Shown piece by piece: positions 54,314 through 64,000 of a stretch of 64,000 nucleotides of DNA (position 1 is the stretch's first letter; every line of letters begins with the position of its first letter). Source of the DNA: Tolumonas osonensis (GTDB taxonomy: Bacteria; Pseudomonadota; Gammaproteobacteria; Enterobacterales; Aeromonadaceae); assembly GCF_014202415.1 (NCBI RefSeq), contig NZ_JACHGR010000003.1, forward strand, positions 62,001 through 126,000, read 5' to 3'. A program made the position numbers and the translations under genes. The notes below the pieces were generated by a model. It was not told where the DNA came from. It saw only the letters and a list, made by a program, of their open reading frames with translations, and made no database searches.

Positions 54314-55699
54314 TTAATGCTCAGTTATCCCTACCAGCACATCAGAACCTGCATATTTACATTTAATCTGATAGCCCACCGCCATCACCAGCAACCAGAT
54401 CGGGATCAGCCAGACCGAAATCTGGATACCCGGCGTCATGGCCATCACCAGCAGAATACCCAGCAGGAAGAGCAGACACAGCCCGTTAGTCAGCGGATAA
54501 CCCAGGCTTTTAAAACGAGTTGTCTGCTGGTGCGCTTGCTTGGCCTGACGGAATTTCAGATGCGTAATGCAGATCATGATCCAGTTAATCACCAGTGCCG
54601 ACACCACCAGCGACATCAAGAGCTCAAAGGCCTTGCCCGGCATGGCAAAATTGAGCAGAACACAAAGTCCGGTCGCCAGAGCCGAAATACTCAGTGCCTT
54701 GAGCGGGATCCCCCGTTTATTCACCCGGCTGAACGTTTGTGGCGCATTACCCTGCTGTGCCAACCCCAGCAACATGCGGCTATTGCAGTAGACACAGCTG
54801 TTGTAGACCGAAAGGGCGGCGGATAACACCACCAGATTCAGAATATTGGCCACCCACTCGCTGTCCAGCGCGTGGAAAATCATCACGAACGGACTGCCAC
54901 CCTCAACCACTTTTGTCCACGGATACAGCGAAAGCAGCACCGCCAGTGCGCCCACATAAAAGATCAGAATACGGACCAGCACCTGATTGGTGGCTCGCGG
55001 GATGCTCTTCTCCGGTTCATCGGCTTCTGCGGCCGTAATACCGACCAGTTCCAGCCCTCCAAACGAAAACATGATCACCGCCATCGCCATCACCAGACCG
55101 GAGATACCGTGTGGGAAAAAACCGCCGTGCTGCCATAAATTACTGACCGAGGCCTCCGGACCGCCGGTGCCGCTCATCAACAGATAGCTGCCGAACAGGA
55201 TCATCCCGATGATCGCGGCCACCTTGATAATGGAAAACCAGAACTCCAGCTCACCATACATTTTGACCGTGGTCAGATTCAGGGTATTGATGATGACAAA
55301 GAAGACCGCAGCCGAAACCCAGGTCGGAATGGCCGGAAACCAGTACTGAACATAGATACCGACGGCGCTCAGTTCCGCCATACTGACCAGCACATACAGC
55401 ACCCAGTAATTCCAGCCCGACATGAAACCGGCAAAAGGACTCCAGTATTTATTGGCAAAGTGGCTGAATGAACCCGCGACCGGCTCCTCTACCACCATCT
55501 CCCCGAGCTGACGCATGATAAAAAACGCGATCAGACCGGCAATCGCATAACCGAGCAATACCGCCGGGCCAGCCATCTGGATCGTCTGCGCGATCCCCAG
55601 GAACAAACCGGTGCCGACAGCACCGCCCAAGGCTATCAGCTGAATATGCCGGTTTTTGAGACCCCGTTTTAATTGTCCGTGCTGCTGGGATGAATCCAT
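54314..55699 (-). CDS. aroP: Aromatic amino acid permease AroP-like
   Basis: About 461 aa from MDSSQQHGQLKRGLKNRHIQ (55699). Twelve membrane helices of the amino acid-polyamine-organocation family. The first part (LKNRHIQLIALGGAVGTGLF), PVAGSFSHFANKYWSPFAGF, FSFGGLELVGITAAEADEPE and SVYNSCVYCNSRMLLGLAQQ follow E. coli AroP/PheP very closely, with AroP slightly closer in the second half. It imports Phe, Tyr and Trp by proton symport. A possible Lrp-type regulator is divergent from it. Confidence 0.9.
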   Translation of the reverse strand: MDSSQQHGQLKRGLKNRHIQLIALGGAVGTGLFLGIAQTIQMAGPAVLLGYAIAGLIAFFIMRQLGEMVVEEPVAGSFSHFANKYWSPFAGFMSGWNYWVLYVLVSMAELSAVGIYVQYWFPAIPTWVSAAVFFVIINTLNLTTVKMYGELEFWFSIIKVAAIIGMILFGSYLLMSGTGGPEASVSNLWQHGGFFPHGISGLVMAMAVIMFSFGGLELVGITAAEADEPEKSIPRATNQVLVRILIFYVGALAVLLSLYPWTKVVEGGSPFVMIFHALDSEWVANILNLVVLSAALSVYNSCVYCNSRMLLGLAQQGNAPQTFSRVNKRGIPLKALSISALATGLCVLLNFAMPGKAFELLMSLVVSALVINWIMICITHLKFRQAKQAHQQTTRFKSLGYPLTNGLCLLFLLGILLVMAMTPGIQISVWLIPIWLLVMAVGYQIKCKYAGSDVLVGITEH

Positions 55700-56005
55700 C
55701 TTGAATCTCCAAAGAATAAAATCCATCCGGATAAAGCAGCAAACAGACCAGTTTTATCACTTTTAAATTAACTCATTGATTTAAGAGAATATATTTTTAT
55801 TCCGATCCACATCTAAAAACGATAAGTGCCTGCCACGCGCTTATATTGTGCATAAAGATCAATGATGACGCACTAAATGTGCAGTAAAGATCCATAAAAA
55901 GGGTGATATGTGAATTGTGATACCCACATAAGCGGTGTTTGATTAGGTCTGACGGAATAAAACTGATAGGCTCACGATAAACCGATGTGACTAAATGTGG
56001 ATCGT
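55700..56005. other. Divergent intergenic region aroP / Lrp-type regulator
   Basis: About 306 nt of AT-rich DNA holding both promoters. I looked for a TyrR box (TGTAAA-N6-TTTACA) and did not find one. No RNA structure is obvious. Confidence 0.4.
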
Positions 56006-56494
56006 ATGTATCAGATTGATGATTATGACTTAAAAATATTAACCCTGTTGCAATCCAACGGGCGGCTGACCAATGCGGAACTCAGCGAGTTGACCGGTCT
56101 CTCTTCCTCGCAATGTTCCCGCCGGCGTATTGCGCTGGAGCAGGCACAACTGATTCTGGGTTATCATGCCCGCCTGGCGCCGGATGCGGTGGGTCAGGAA
56201 ATGATTGGTTTAATTGAAGTTAAACTGATTAACCATACCCCTAACTGTGTGGCAACCTTCCACACTATGCTGGAAAACGTTGATGCCATTATTGATGCCT
56301 TCAAGACGACCGGCGATGCCGACTATCTGCTAAAAGTGGCCGTGGCGAATCTGCAAAGCCTGAGCGAGCTGATCAGTCAGATTCTGGCGCAAAACAGCAG
56401 CGTGGCGCACCTGAAAACCTCTGTAGTTCTCAATCGGCTAAAGGAAAATGGCATCATGATTCCAGCCCTGCCGACGACTGCAGGAAAAAACTAA
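56006..56494 (+). CDS. Lrp/AsnC-family transcriptional regulator
   Basis: About 162 aa. The HTH (YDLKILTLLQSNGRLTNAEL, then SELTGLSSSQCSRRRIALEQ) is followed by the RAM effector domain (GLIEVKLINHTPNCVATFHT, AFKTTGDADYLLKVAVANL). It probably senses an amino acid. A GTG three codons upstream (55997) is an alternative start. It is divergent from aroP, so control of that permease is a reasonable guess. Confidence 0.9.
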   Translation: MYQIDDYDLKILTLLQSNGRLTNAELSELTGLSSSQCSRRRIALEQAQLILGYHARLAPDAVGQEMIGLIEVKLINHTPNCVATFHTMLENVDAIIDAFKTTGDADYLLKVAVANLQSLSELISQILAQNSSVAHLKTSVVLNRLKENGIMIPALPTTAGKN

Positions 56495-56633
56495 GAAACC
56501 TCCTGAATGGCGACAATATCGCACGATTCATGCATTGATTTGAGTTTTCATGCATGTATCATGCGTTTCGTTTTCTTTTTCCGGTTGATGAAGAAGAAAG
56601 CAGCGCCAGTCAGAACTGAGGGAGTAAGCGTAT

Positions 56634-57251
56634 ATGAGTAGTCAGCAGATGGCCGCCGTGCCGTTAACGCACCGGATCTATGAAGATCTTTTTGCCATTG
56701 TCATTGGTACATCCATGGTTTCATTCGGTGTGATCCTGCTGAAACAGGCCGGGGCGTTGACCGGTAGTATCGCCGGACTCGCTTTTCTGCTCCATTATCT
56801 GACGCATACCGCCTTCGGTGTCTTTTTCTTCCTGCTCAATCTGCCTTTCTATTATCTGGCTATTCGCCGGATGGGCTGGCCGTTCACCATCAAGACCTTC
56901 ACGGCTGTTGCGAGTGTCTCCGTGTTTTCGGAATGGCATCCCTTATTCATCCATATTGATCTGATTAATCCTTTCTATGCCGCCATCTTCGGCAATGTGC
57001 TGATGGGGGTCGGATTTATTGTCTTGTTCCGTCACAAAATGAGTCTGGGTGGTATTAATGTACTGGCACTCTATTTACAGGAAAAAGGTCTGATCAAGGC
57101 CGGCAAGCTGCAGATGCTGATTGATACGCTGGTGTTGTTTGCCTCATTCTTTATTGTCGATATGCAGATGCTGATTGCCTCGCTGATCGGGGCTTTTATC
57201 ATGAACATGATTATTACGATTAATCACCGGCCGGAACGTTATCTGGGGTAA
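56634..57251 (+). CDS. YitT-family membrane protein
   Basis: A 205-aa protein with five or six membrane helices, starting MSSQQMAAVPLTHRIYEDLF. The pattern IGTSMVSFGVILLKQAGALT, GSIAGLAFLLHYLT and NVLMGVGFIVLFRHKMSLGG matches the DUF161/YitT family. Its C-terminal DUF2179 domain is missing, as in the short members. Substrate unknown. The start follows GAGGGAG. Confidence 0.85.
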   Translation: MSSQQMAAVPLTHRIYEDLFAIVIGTSMVSFGVILLKQAGALTGSIAGLAFLLHYLTHTAFGVFFFLLNLPFYYLAIRRMGWPFTIKTFTAVASVSVFSEWHPLFIHIDLINPFYAAIFGNVLMGVGFIVLFRHKMSLGGINVLALYLQEKGLIKAGKLQMLIDTLVLFASFFIVDMQMLIASLIGAFIMNMIITINHRPERYLG

Positions 57252-57273
57252 ATAGCCTGATCCGTAAAAGCAG

Positions 57274-57299
57274 AAAGGGAGCCAACGCTCCCTTTGTCT
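57274..57299. terminator. Terminator between yitT-like gene and mdh
   Basis: AAAGGGAGC and GCTCCCTTT with loop CAAC, followed by a T-rich run; works for the plus-strand gene and probably also for mdh on the minus strand. Confidence 0.8.
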
Positions 57300-57312
57300 T
57301 AATTTAAAGCAC

Positions 57313-58299
57313 CTATTTCTTTTCAGCTTTTCCCGCCTCTGCCGGCTGATCCTGAAACAGCTCCGGTTTCAGAATAAAGTCCTCGCCCATCCGGATTTCG
57401 TCACGTAACGTTGGCAGCATCGCCTCCAGCGATGCTTTCTCTGCCTGTGTCAGCGGCCCATACGGCAATACCTTGTACCAGCCTTCTTTGCCCAGACGCA
57501 TCGGTTGCGAGAAGAACCGGCTGTGCTGACTGCCACCTTCCACATAGGCGCATTCAATCACGTTCTCTTCATCCATCAGCCCACGGACGACGGCATTAAT
57601 GAAACGGTATCCTGCCGCCGCCATCGCCAGTGTGGCAGATCCATTGCCGGCTTTGGCATCCACCACTTCGGTACCGGCATCCTGAATATGACGGACCAGG
57701 GCAGCCGCTTCTTCGTCAGTAAATTCAAATCCCCCCACCTGCGACATAACCGGCAGGATGGTTTGACCACTGTGGCCACCAATCACATTGACCCGAATGG
57801 TCCCTGCCGCCCGATCCAGGAATTTCGCCACAAAGGTTTCAGCCCGGATCACATCCAGCATGGTGACGCCAAAAAGTTTCTGCGGATTATAAACCCCGGC
57901 TTTTTTCAGCACTTCTGCCGCTACCGGCACCATGCTGTTCACCGGATTGGTAATAATGCAGAAACAGGCATTCGGACAAATCGCGGCACCCGTAGCAATC
58001 AGATCCCGAATAACACCGGCGTTGAATTTGAATAAATCACTGCGGTGCATACCTGGTTTGCGGGCAATACCGGCACAGATCACCACCACATTGCTGCCTT
58101 CCAATGCCAGAGGCAGATCGTTACCGGTGAAACCTTTGACCGCAACGTCGGTAGGAATATGGCTTAAATCCACCCCGATCCCCGGCGTGACCGGTGCGAT
58201 GTCATACAAGGCCAGTTTAAAACCCGCCGGCAATTTCATTTTTAATAACAGAGACACCGATTGTCCTATACCACCAGCAGCACCAAGAACAGTTATTTT
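57313..58299 (-). CDS. mdh: Malate dehydrogenase
   Basis: About 328 aa from [20 protein letters not shown] (58299), with GGAG 8 nt upstream. The NAD-binding Gly motif, [20 protein letters not shown], the catalytic Asp/Arg and His blocks ([30 protein letters not shown]) are intact. It oxidises malate to oxaloacetate. It is a little longer than E. coli Mdh (312 aa) because of a charged C-terminal tail. The frame reaching 58422 adds 41 unlikely residues. Confidence 0.96.
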   Translation of the reverse strand, partial: KITVLGAAGGIGQSVSLLLKMKLPAGFKLALYDIAPVTPGIGVDLSHIPTDVAVKGFTGNDLPLALEGSNVVVICAGIARKPGMHRSDLFKFNAGVIRDLIATGAAICPNACFCIITNPVNSMVPVAAEVLKKAGVYNPQKLFGVTMLDVIRAETFVAKFLDRAAGTIRVNVIGGHSGQTILPVMSQVGGFEFTDEEAAALVRHIQDAGTEVVDAKAGNGSATLAMAAAGYRFINAVVRGLMDEENVIECAYVEGGSQHSRFFSQPMRLGKEGWYKVLPYGPLTQAEKASLEAMLPTLRDEIRMGEDFILKPELFQDQPAEAGKAEKK

Positions 58300-58602
58300 C
58301 ATAGCAGGCTCCACAGATTTTGTTGTTGTGATGGTAGTAATCAGATCTTGCTCTTTAATGAAAATAGTAGAAAGTGGCGCCCTCTCCAAACATTGCATTA
58401 TGAAGTGTGAACTGCGTTTCACTCTTTATTTTCCGGAACTGAATCGTTTAACTGATTTCTTATGTCATTTTTACATGTCGGCAAACGAAAACTGCCGCAC
58501 ACTTCCCGCATTCAGGTATCAATTTTTATGCAACGATCATTGAAATATATGCAGCCAGACTGCAAAATTATCCTTTTATGAACGATTCATCTCGGATTTT
58601 AA
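58300..58602. other. Divergent intergenic region mdh / argR
   Basis: A 303-nt gap with both promoters. Just before argR is the dyad ATGAA-CGA-TTCAT (58578-58590), which loosely resembles half of an ARG box and could serve autoregulation. Nothing else is recognised. Confidence 0.35.
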
Positions 58603-59073
58603 ATGAAGCCCGGCGAAAAACAGGAACAACTCGTTAAAGCGTTCAAAGCCTTGTTGCGGGAAGAACGGTTCGGCTCACAGGCCGAAATCGTCACCGCGCT
58701 CAACGAAATCGGTTTTGAAAACATCAACCAGTCTAAAGTCTCCCGCATGCTGAGCCGGTTCGGCGCGGTACGTACCCGTAATGCAAAAATGGAGATGGTG
58801 TATTGTCTGCCCGTAGAACTGGGCATTCCGACCATCAACAGTCCACTGAAAAATCTGGTTCTGGATGTGGATCATAACGGCATCATTCTGGTCATTCACA
58901 CGACGCCCGGTGCGGCGCAACTGATTGCCCGCATGCTGGATTCGCTGGGTAAAGCGGAAGGTATTCTCGGCACTATCGCCGGCGATGACACTATCTTCAT
59001 CACGCCGACCGCCGAATCCGATATTGATGAGTTATACGACTCTGTGCTTGAGCTGTTCGAACAGACCAGTTAA
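58603..59073 (+). CDS. argR: Arginine repressor
   Basis: A 156-aa ArgR, the same size as in E. coli. The N-terminal winged helix ([20 protein letters not shown], then [20 protein letters not shown]) is followed by the C-terminal hexamerisation and arginine-binding domain ([33 protein letters not shown]). Its position divergent from mdh is the normal arrangement in gammaproteobacteria. Confidence 0.96.
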   Translation: MKPGEKQEQLVKAFKALLREERFGSQAEIVTALNEIGFENINQSKVSRMLSRFGAVRTRNAKMEMVYCLPVELGIPTINSPLKNLVLDVDHNGIILVIHTTPGAAQLIARMLDSLGKAEGILGTIAGDDTIFITPTAESDIDELYDSVLELFEQTS

Positions 59074-59083
59074 CTGCGTCACA

Positions 59084-59110
59084 CCTTCCCCCTTGTCATG
59101 CGGGGGAAGG
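59084..59110 (+). terminator. GC-rich hairpin after argR
   Basis: CCTTCCCCC (59084-59092) and GGGGGAAGG (59102-59110), 11 nt past the argR stop; a weak T-rich run follows. Confidence 0.6.
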
Positions 59111-59144
59111 ATCTCTCATTGGCAGTCTCAGCCACGATGCCCGG

Positions 59145-60758
59145 TTATGATTCAGCCACCTTGCCGGCATAAGGCAGGGTCACGATAAAGCTGGCGCCCC
59201 GATCCGGATTATTCCGGCATTCAATCGAACTGTGTTCCAGTTTGGCCAGGCTTTCTTTGACCAGATAAAGCCCGAGCCCCCGCTGCGTCCCTTTGGTGGA
59301 AAATCCCCGCTCAAAAATATGGGGGATCACATCCGGTGGAATGCCCTTGCCGTTATCCTTGACCACACAAAACAGCGAACCGTCCTCATAATCCAGTGCC
59401 ACCGTAATGGTTGGGTCAGGAACCCCTTCCAGCGCATCTATTGCATTTTCCAGCAGATTGCCCAGCATCGTCACCAGGACATGCAATTGCTCCAGCTGGC
59501 TGGATTCGGGCAGATAGCTGTCGTCGGTGACGATCACGGTGATCCCCGCCTCCCGCGCCCGGTTGATTTTACCCAGCAGAAATCCGGCAATGACCGGATC
59601 TTTTATTTGCCGAATCAATGCACCGACATCACTCTGATACTGCCCGGCGATCCCCATGATGTAATGTTCCAGCTGATCAAAAGCCCGGATATTGACCATG
59701 CCCAGAATGACTTGCAGCTTGTTCATAAACTCGTGCGTCTGCATGCGCAGCGCTTCGGCATAATTCGACATGCCGCTCAGGCGCTGAACCAGCTGGCTGA
59801 CCTCCGTCTTGTCACGAAACGACACCACGGCCCCGGCGATCTGGCCATTCACCCGTACCGGCACGCTGCTGCTCAGCAGAACAAGTCCGTTAAACTTCAG
59901 CTCTTCATCATGCCGGGCGGTTCCCGTTTGCAACACTTCCTGCAGATTCAGCAGTTTGGGCCAGCTTTTGCTGCCCTTATCCTGCAACAGTTCATTGAAC
60001 GAACCACTCAGTCGTAACAGGCGTTTTGCCTCATCATTGATCAGCGTAATTTCGGACTGTGCATTGACCGCAATGACGCCCTCGCGAATCGATTGCAACA
60101 TCGCACTGCGTTGTTCCAGTAAACTGGCGATTTCGGAAGGCTCCAGGCCAAACATGATTGATTTGATTTTATGCGCCAGATAAAACGCGCCGATAGCGCC
60201 AACTACCCCCCCAAACAACAACGCAATATAAGCAAATAAGAGGTTAGCAGAGATAGTGGCCTCTATTTTTTCCGTTGAAAGCCCCGCAGCGATCGCACCA
60301 ACCTGCTTGCCCTGATAATAGAGCGGGCTGATCACTCGCACCGAATTTCCTAACGAGCCCATGGCTTCGGTTATAGACTCCTCTCCTCGCAGCGCTTTCT
60401 TTTCATCGCCGCCCTGAAAACGCTGGCCGATCATTTTCGGATCAGGGTGGGTATGACGGATCGCGTTCATGTCCATCACCGTGATGTAGAGCAATTCATT
60501 GTGTTTTCGGACGGATTCTATGTATTTCTGTAAGGCTTGCTGCTGCTCAGGATCATTGATCGCCGCACCCACAAACGGGGTTTCCGTCAGTGTACGTGCG
60601 ACTGCCCTGGCCTTTTCTTCCAGACTGCTTTTAGTAAGGGCGGTTGATTGTGTAACAAAGATGGCATGCACCACCAGTAACACCAGCGCAATCACAGTAC
60701 AAACCAGTAGCATGATTCGGGTACGAAGTTTCAAAGGAGAAGACAGTCTGAGCACCAA
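59145..60758 (-). CDS. DcuS/CitA-type sensor histidine kinase
   Basis: A 537-aa kinase. Membrane helix at about 14-34, a periplasmic sCache domain (TPFVGAAINDPEQQQALQKY, YITVMDMNAIRHTHPDPKMI, RVISPLYYQGKQVGAIAAGL), second helix at about 170-190, a PAS domain, then the H-box MQTHEFMNKLQVILGM and ATPase (LGNLLENAIDALEG, DNGKGIP, RGLGLYLVKE). The family senses C4-dicarboxylates or citrate. The start is TTG or the following GTG after AAAGGAA. No response regulator lies next to it; fumarase and a dicarboxylate carrier follow upstream on the same strand. Confidence 0.9.
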   Translation of the reverse strand: MVLRLSSPLKLRTRIMLLVCTVIALVLLVVHAIFVTQSTALTKSSLEEKARAVARTLTETPFVGAAINDPEQQQALQKYIESVRKHNELLYITVMDMNAIRHTHPDPKMIGQRFQGGDEKKALRGEESITEAMGSLGNSVRVISPLYYQGKQVGAIAAGLSTEKIEATISANLLFAYIALLFGGVVGAIGAFYLAHKIKSIMFGLEPSEIASLLEQRSAMLQSIREGVIAVNAQSEITLINDEAKRLLRLSGSFNELLQDKGSKSWPKLLNLQEVLQTGTARHDEELKFNGLVLLSSSVPVRVNGQIAGAVVSFRDKTEVSQLVQRLSGMSNYAEALRMQTHEFMNKLQVILGMVNIRAFDQLEHYIMGIAGQYQSDVGALIRQIKDPVIAGFLLGKINRAREAGITVIVTDDSYLPESSQLEQLHVLVTMLGNLLENAIDALEGVPDPTITVALDYEDGSLFCVVKDNGKGIPPDVIPHIFERGFSTKGTQRGLGLYLVKESLAKLEHSSIECRNNPDRGASFIVTLPYAGKVAES

Positions 60759-60912
60759 TGCTATTCCTTTCAGAAATACAAACCGGAGGGTTCACTAAAA
60801 AAGAGAAAATCAAGATACGGGAAATGAGAGAGAAACTGTGAATGATTTTGCTCAAACGGTAAACATTTCTGAAAACCCGCTGACTATCAGGCTTTCGGAA
60901 ATGCTCAGTTAA

Positions 60913-60943
60913 AAAATCCAGTGCCTTGCGGTCACTGGATTTT
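60913..60943 (-). terminator. Terminator after fumarase
   Basis: AAAATCCAGTG and CACTGGATTTT arms with T/A runs on both sides, 44 nt past the fumarase stop on the minus strand. Confidence 0.8.
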
Positions 60944-60986
60944 TATCTGATTTCACGTCAGTTTTCGCTGACTGAATACCAGGTGA

Positions 60987-62633
60987 TTACTTCATCGCAC
61001 AGCCAGCGCATTTCGCCTGGATCTGCTGGAAGAAATCGTTACCTTTGTCATCCACCAGAATGAATGCCGGGAAGTTTTCAACTTCGATCTTATAGATCGC
61101 TTCCATCCCCAGTTCAGGGTAAGCCACACATTCCAGACTCTTGATGCTTTCCTGCGCCAGAATCGCCGCCGGGCCACCGATACTGCCCAGATAGAAACCA
61201 CCATGTTTATGGCAGGCATCGGTCACTTGCTGACTACGGTTACCTTTCGCCAGCATGATCATGCTCGCGCCATGGGATTGCAGCAGATCAACATAGGAAT
61301 CCATACGACCAGCAGTCGTCGGGCCCAGTGAACCGGATGCATAACCTTCCGGAGTCTTGGCAGGGCCTGCGTAATAGATCGGGTGATCTTTCACGTATTG
61401 TGGCAGTTCCTGACCGTTATCCAGCAGCTCTTTCAGTTTGGCGTGCGCAATGTCACGGGCCACGATGATGGTACCGGACAGAGACAGACGGGTTGAAACC
61501 GGATATTGCGACAGCTGACCCAGGATCTCTTTCATCGGACGGTCCAGGTTGATCTGCACCGCTTCGCCTTCACCGGCCTGACGCAGTTCTTCCGGAATAT
61601 ACTGGCCCGGATTGGTTTCCAGTTTCTCGATCCAGATACCATCACGGTTGATCTTCGCTTTGATGTTACGGTCAGCCGAGCAGGAAACACCCATACCAAT
61701 CGGGCAGGATGCACCGTGACGCGGCAGACGGATCACGCGAATGTCGTGCGCGAAATATTTACCACCAAACTGCGCGCCCAGACCCAGATTCTGTGCTTCT
61801 TTCAGCAGTTCCTGTTCCAGTTGAACATCACGGAACGCCTGACCGTGCGCGTTGCCTTCGGTTGGCAGACCGTCATAGTAGCGGGTAGAAGCCAGCTTCA
61901 CGGTTTTCAGCGTGCTTTCCGCTGAAGTGCCACCGACAACAAAGGCGATATGATATGGCGGGCAAGCTGCGGTACCCAGTGAGCGCATTTTATCTACCAG
62001 GAACGTTTTCAGTTTTTCTGGCGTCAGCAGCGCTTTGGTTTCCTGGTACAGGTAGGTTTTGTTGGCAGAGCCACCGCCTTTGGCGATACACAGGAATTTG
62101 TATTCGTTACCATCCACGCTGTACAAATCGATTTGTGCAGGCAGGTTGGTACCTGTGTTGGTCTCTTTATACATATCCAGCGCGACGGTCTGTGAGTAGC
62201 GCAGGTTGTGTTCGGTGTAGGCATTGTAAACACCACGGGTCAGCGCGGCTTCATCGCCACCGCCGGTCCAGACGCGCTGGCCTTTCTTACCCATGATGAT
62301 AGCCGTACCGGTATCCTGACAGGTCGGCAGCACACCTTTGGCAGAGATTTCAGAGTTACGCAGGAATTGCAGGGCAACGTATTTATCGTTTTCGCTGGCT
62401 TCCGGATCATGCAGGATCGCAGCAACCTGTTGCTTGTGCGAAGTACGCAGCATGAAAGAAGCATCGTAGAACGCTTGCTGCGCCAGTAAGGTCAGCGCTT
62501 CAGGCGCTACTTTCAGGACTTCCTGACCTTCAAACTCACTGACAGAAACATGATCTTTGGTCAGCAGATAGTATTCGGTGTCGTCTTTTGCGAGTGGGAA
62601 CGGATCCTGGTAATAAAATGGTTTATTTGACAT
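60987..62633 (-). CDS. Class I (iron-sulfur) fumarate hydratase
   Basis: A 548-aa FumA/FumB-type enzyme interconverting fumarate and malate with an oxygen-labile 4Fe-4S cluster. Cluster cysteines are visible in [36 protein letters not shown] and the later region. The C-terminal beta domain has [20 protein letters not shown]. It lies between the DcuS/CitA-like kinase and a dicarboxylate carrier, suggesting fumarate respiration or malate/tartrate use. Confidence 0.95.
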   Translation of the reverse strand: MSNKPFYYQDPFPLAKDDTEYYLLTKDHVSVSEFEGQEVLKVAPEALTLLAQQAFYDASFMLRTSHKQQVAAILHDPEASENDKYVALQFLRNSEISAKGVLPTCQDTGTAIIMGKKGQRVWTGGGDEAALTRGVYNAYTEHNLRYSQTVALDMYKETNTGTNLPAQIDLYSVDGNEYKFLCIAKGGGSANKTYLYQETKALLTPEKLKTFLVDKMRSLGTAACPPYHIAFVVGGTSAESTLKTVKLASTRYYDGLPTEGNAHGQAFRDVQLEQELLKEAQNLGLGAQFGGKYFAHDIRVIRLPRHGASCPIGMGVSCSADRNIKAKINRDGIWIEKLETNPGQYIPEELRQAGEGEAVQINLDRPMKEILGQLSQYPVSTRLSLSGTIIVARDIAHAKLKELLDNGQELPQYVKDHPIYYAGPAKTPEGYASGSLGPTTAGRMDSYVDLLQSHGASMIMLAKGNRSQQVTDACHKHGGFYLGSIGGPAAILAQESIKSLECVAYPELGMEAIYKIEVENFPAFILVDDKGNDFFQQIQAKCAGCAMK

Positions 62634-62713
62634 TGCTCTACTCTCTCATCATTTTTATGACCACCGCAGCAGAAATCTTTCTCCCTGCTTACGGCGCAGA
62701 TTCAAATACAAAA

Positions 62714-62742
62714 ACAGCCGTCCCGGTGGGTCGGCTGTTTGT
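62714..62742 (-). terminator. Terminator after the dicarboxylate carrier
   Basis: On the minus strand ACAGCCG and CGGCTGT arms followed by TTTTTGT, about 10 nt past the transporter stop codon. Confidence 0.75.
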
Positions 62743-62745
62743 TTA

Positions 62746-64000
62746 TCAGAACATCATTGCCATCCATGGATAGCCAATGATCAGCAGTGCCGCCAGGAAA
62801 ATGGCACCGAAGATAGTCCCGAGACGCCAGTAGTCTGCAGTCGGCAGATAACCACTACCGTAGTAAATCGGGCTCGGACCTGTGCCGTATGGAGTGATAA
62901 TGCCCATCACGCCCAGCGAGGTCACCATCATCAGACAGAACACTTCCATATTAACACCCGGAATCGTGGCGGCGATAGTCAGTGCAGCCGGCAGCAGTGC
63001 CGTGGTGTGGGCCGTAGCGCTGGCAAACAGGTAATGCAGCAGGTAGAACGCGACCACGATCAGAATAGTAGCCACCGTTGGAGAAAATCCATTCATCAAC
63101 ACCCCACCTTCTTTGCCTAACCAGGCAATGAAACCGGTAGTTGATAAACCGTTCGCCAAGGCAACCAGCGTCGCAAACCAGAAGAAGGTATTCCAGGCTG
63201 GTTTGTTACCAGTAATGTCGTTCCAGTTCAGCACGCCGGTCCACAGCATCAGACCGATGATCAGCAACGCCGCCATCGCAGGTTCAATCACGGATGCCGC
63301 GAAGATCCACATGATCAGTGCCGCACAAACGAACACCAGCAGCAGCATTTCGTTACGGGACAGACGACCCAGTTTCGCCAGTTCGGCACTCGCCCAACGC
63401 GGTACTTCATCGTTAAACTTCACTTCTGGCGGATAGAAGATGTAAGCCAGCAGCGGCATGGTCAGGATCAGCAGGATACCCAGTGGCAGGAACGCCATGA
63501 ACCAGTTACCCCAGGTAATATTGATACCGACGGTGCTTTTTACCAGCGCCAGGGCCAGCAGGTTCGGTGCCAGTGCCGACAGGAACATCGAGCTGGTGAT
63601 ACAGGTTGCAGTGATCGCCACCCACATCAGATAGGAACCGATTTTACGGGCACTTGGATCATTCGGTTTTGAACCGTACAGCGGCGGCAGGTTGGCAATG
63701 ATTGGGAAAATCGTGCCGCCACTACGCGCGGTGTTTGACGGCGTGAAAGGTGCCAGCAGCAGATCAGCGAAGGTGATCGCATAACCCAGAGTCAGACTGC
63801 GGCGACCCAGATATTTCACCAGAATCAGCGCCAGACGACGACCAAACTGGGTCTTGTCGTAGCCGGCCGCGAACATGAAGGCGCCAAAGATCAGCCATAC
63901 CGTGGAGTTACCAAAACCACTGACGGCCCATTTGAAGGATTCGGCGGCCAGTTTAAATTTCGGCGCCGCCATATCTTCCGGGCTGAACAACACCCACTGG
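62746..64000 (-). CDS. DASS-family anion/dicarboxylate transporter, 5' end cut by window
   Basis: At least 415 aa, still open at the right edge, so the N-terminus is missing. It is a polytopic carrier of the CitT/TtdT (divalent anion:Na+ symporter) family: WLIFGAFMFAAGYDKTQFGR, PFTPSNTARSGGTIFPIIAN with the conserved SNT motif, and the second SNT-like region ASATAHTTALLPAALTIAA. It likely exchanges fumarate, succinate, citrate or tartrate. The downstream fumarase is on the same strand, 112 nt away across a terminator. Confidence 0.9.
   Translation of the reverse strand, partial: QWVLFSPEDMAAPKFKLAAESFKWAVSGFGNSTVWLIFGAFMFAAGYDKTQFGRRLALILVKYLGRRSLTLGYAITFADLLLAPFTPSNTARSGGTIFPIIANLPPLYGSKPNDPSARKIGSYLMWVAITATCITSSMFLSALAPNLLALALVKSTVGINITWGNWFMAFLPLGILLILTMPLLAYIFYPPEVKFNDEVPRWASAELAKLGRLSRNEMLLLVFVCAALIMWIFAASVIEPAMAALLIIGLMLWTGVLNWNDITGNKPAWNTFFWFATLVALANGLSTTGFIAWLGKEGGVLMNGFSPTVATILIVVAFYLLHYLFASATAHTTALLPAALTIAATIPGVNMEVFCLMMVTSLGVMGIITPYGTGPSPIYYGSGYLPTADYWRLGTIFGAIFLAALLIIGYPWMAMMF

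Noticed and set aside
57505-58035. A 176-codon frame antisense to mdh and similar long antisense frames in modF, mpl, cysN, cysD and fumarase
   Set aside because: All overlap well-supported conserved genes and show no protein-like domain.

Overview
The window looks like chromosomal DNA of a gammaproteobacterium, probably in or near the Aeromonadales (Tolumonas/Aeromonas-like). The basis is the core gene set (mltB, modF, ubiX, mpl, ppa, cysGDNC, qmcA/nfeD, aroP, mdh next to argR, class I fumarase) and the protein sequences; no database search could be run. No rRNA or tRNA gene is visible.

Layout. (1) 1-12057: a type I-E CRISPR-Cas locus, all read on the minus strand: cas3, cas8e, cse2, cas6e, cas7e, cas5e, cas1, cas2, a very short leader, then 61 identical 28-nt repeats that run off the left edge. 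In crRNA orientation all 60 complete spacers start with T or C, so the repeat unit is effectively 29 nt with a pyrimidine last base probably inherited from the PAM. (2) 12180-17900: a WYL-domain regulator, the decayed tail of a restriction-type helicase, and a small integrated element (P4-type integrase, AlpA-like regulator, winged-helix protein, unknown proteins, a cluster of four dyads). (3) 17901-41724: mltB followed by an island of mostly uncharacterised envelope and metabolic genes: DUF2252, DUF4239, a cytosolic arylsulfatase and its radical-SAM maturase, a Gly-zipper protein with a poly-Q tract, an MBL hydrolase, DUF2845, a PlpD-like patatin/barrel protein, DUF4105, polytopic membrane proteins, DUF202, outer-membrane barrel proteins, a stand-alone receiver, a PAS histidine kinase with a FixJ-type regulator, a DUF3313 lipoprotein and DUF1254. 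(4) 42049-64000: ordinary core metabolism, ending in a truncated dicarboxylate transporter.

The most interesting signal is a shared promoter architecture in region 3. Six promoters carry the 15-bp site GGACCAARGTCCAAT (or a close variant), followed 21-22 nt later by a TANNNT -10 box. They precede the arylsulfatase, the Gly-zipper/MBL pair, the membrane/DUF4105/patatin group, the sulfatase maturase, the receiver/DUF202 operon and an outer-membrane protein. A LuxR/FixJ-type response regulator and its PAS kinase lie in the same island and are the obvious candidates to read this site. I infer a single two-component regulon building a sulfatase- and envelope-centred stress or scavenging system; I do not recognise a published description of it.

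Region 4 contains the assimilatory sulfate genes cysG-cysD-cysN, with cysC separated by a terminator and REP-like hairpins. It also has a fumarase/dicarboxylate-transporter pair beside a DcuS/CitA-type kinase that has no response regulator nearby.
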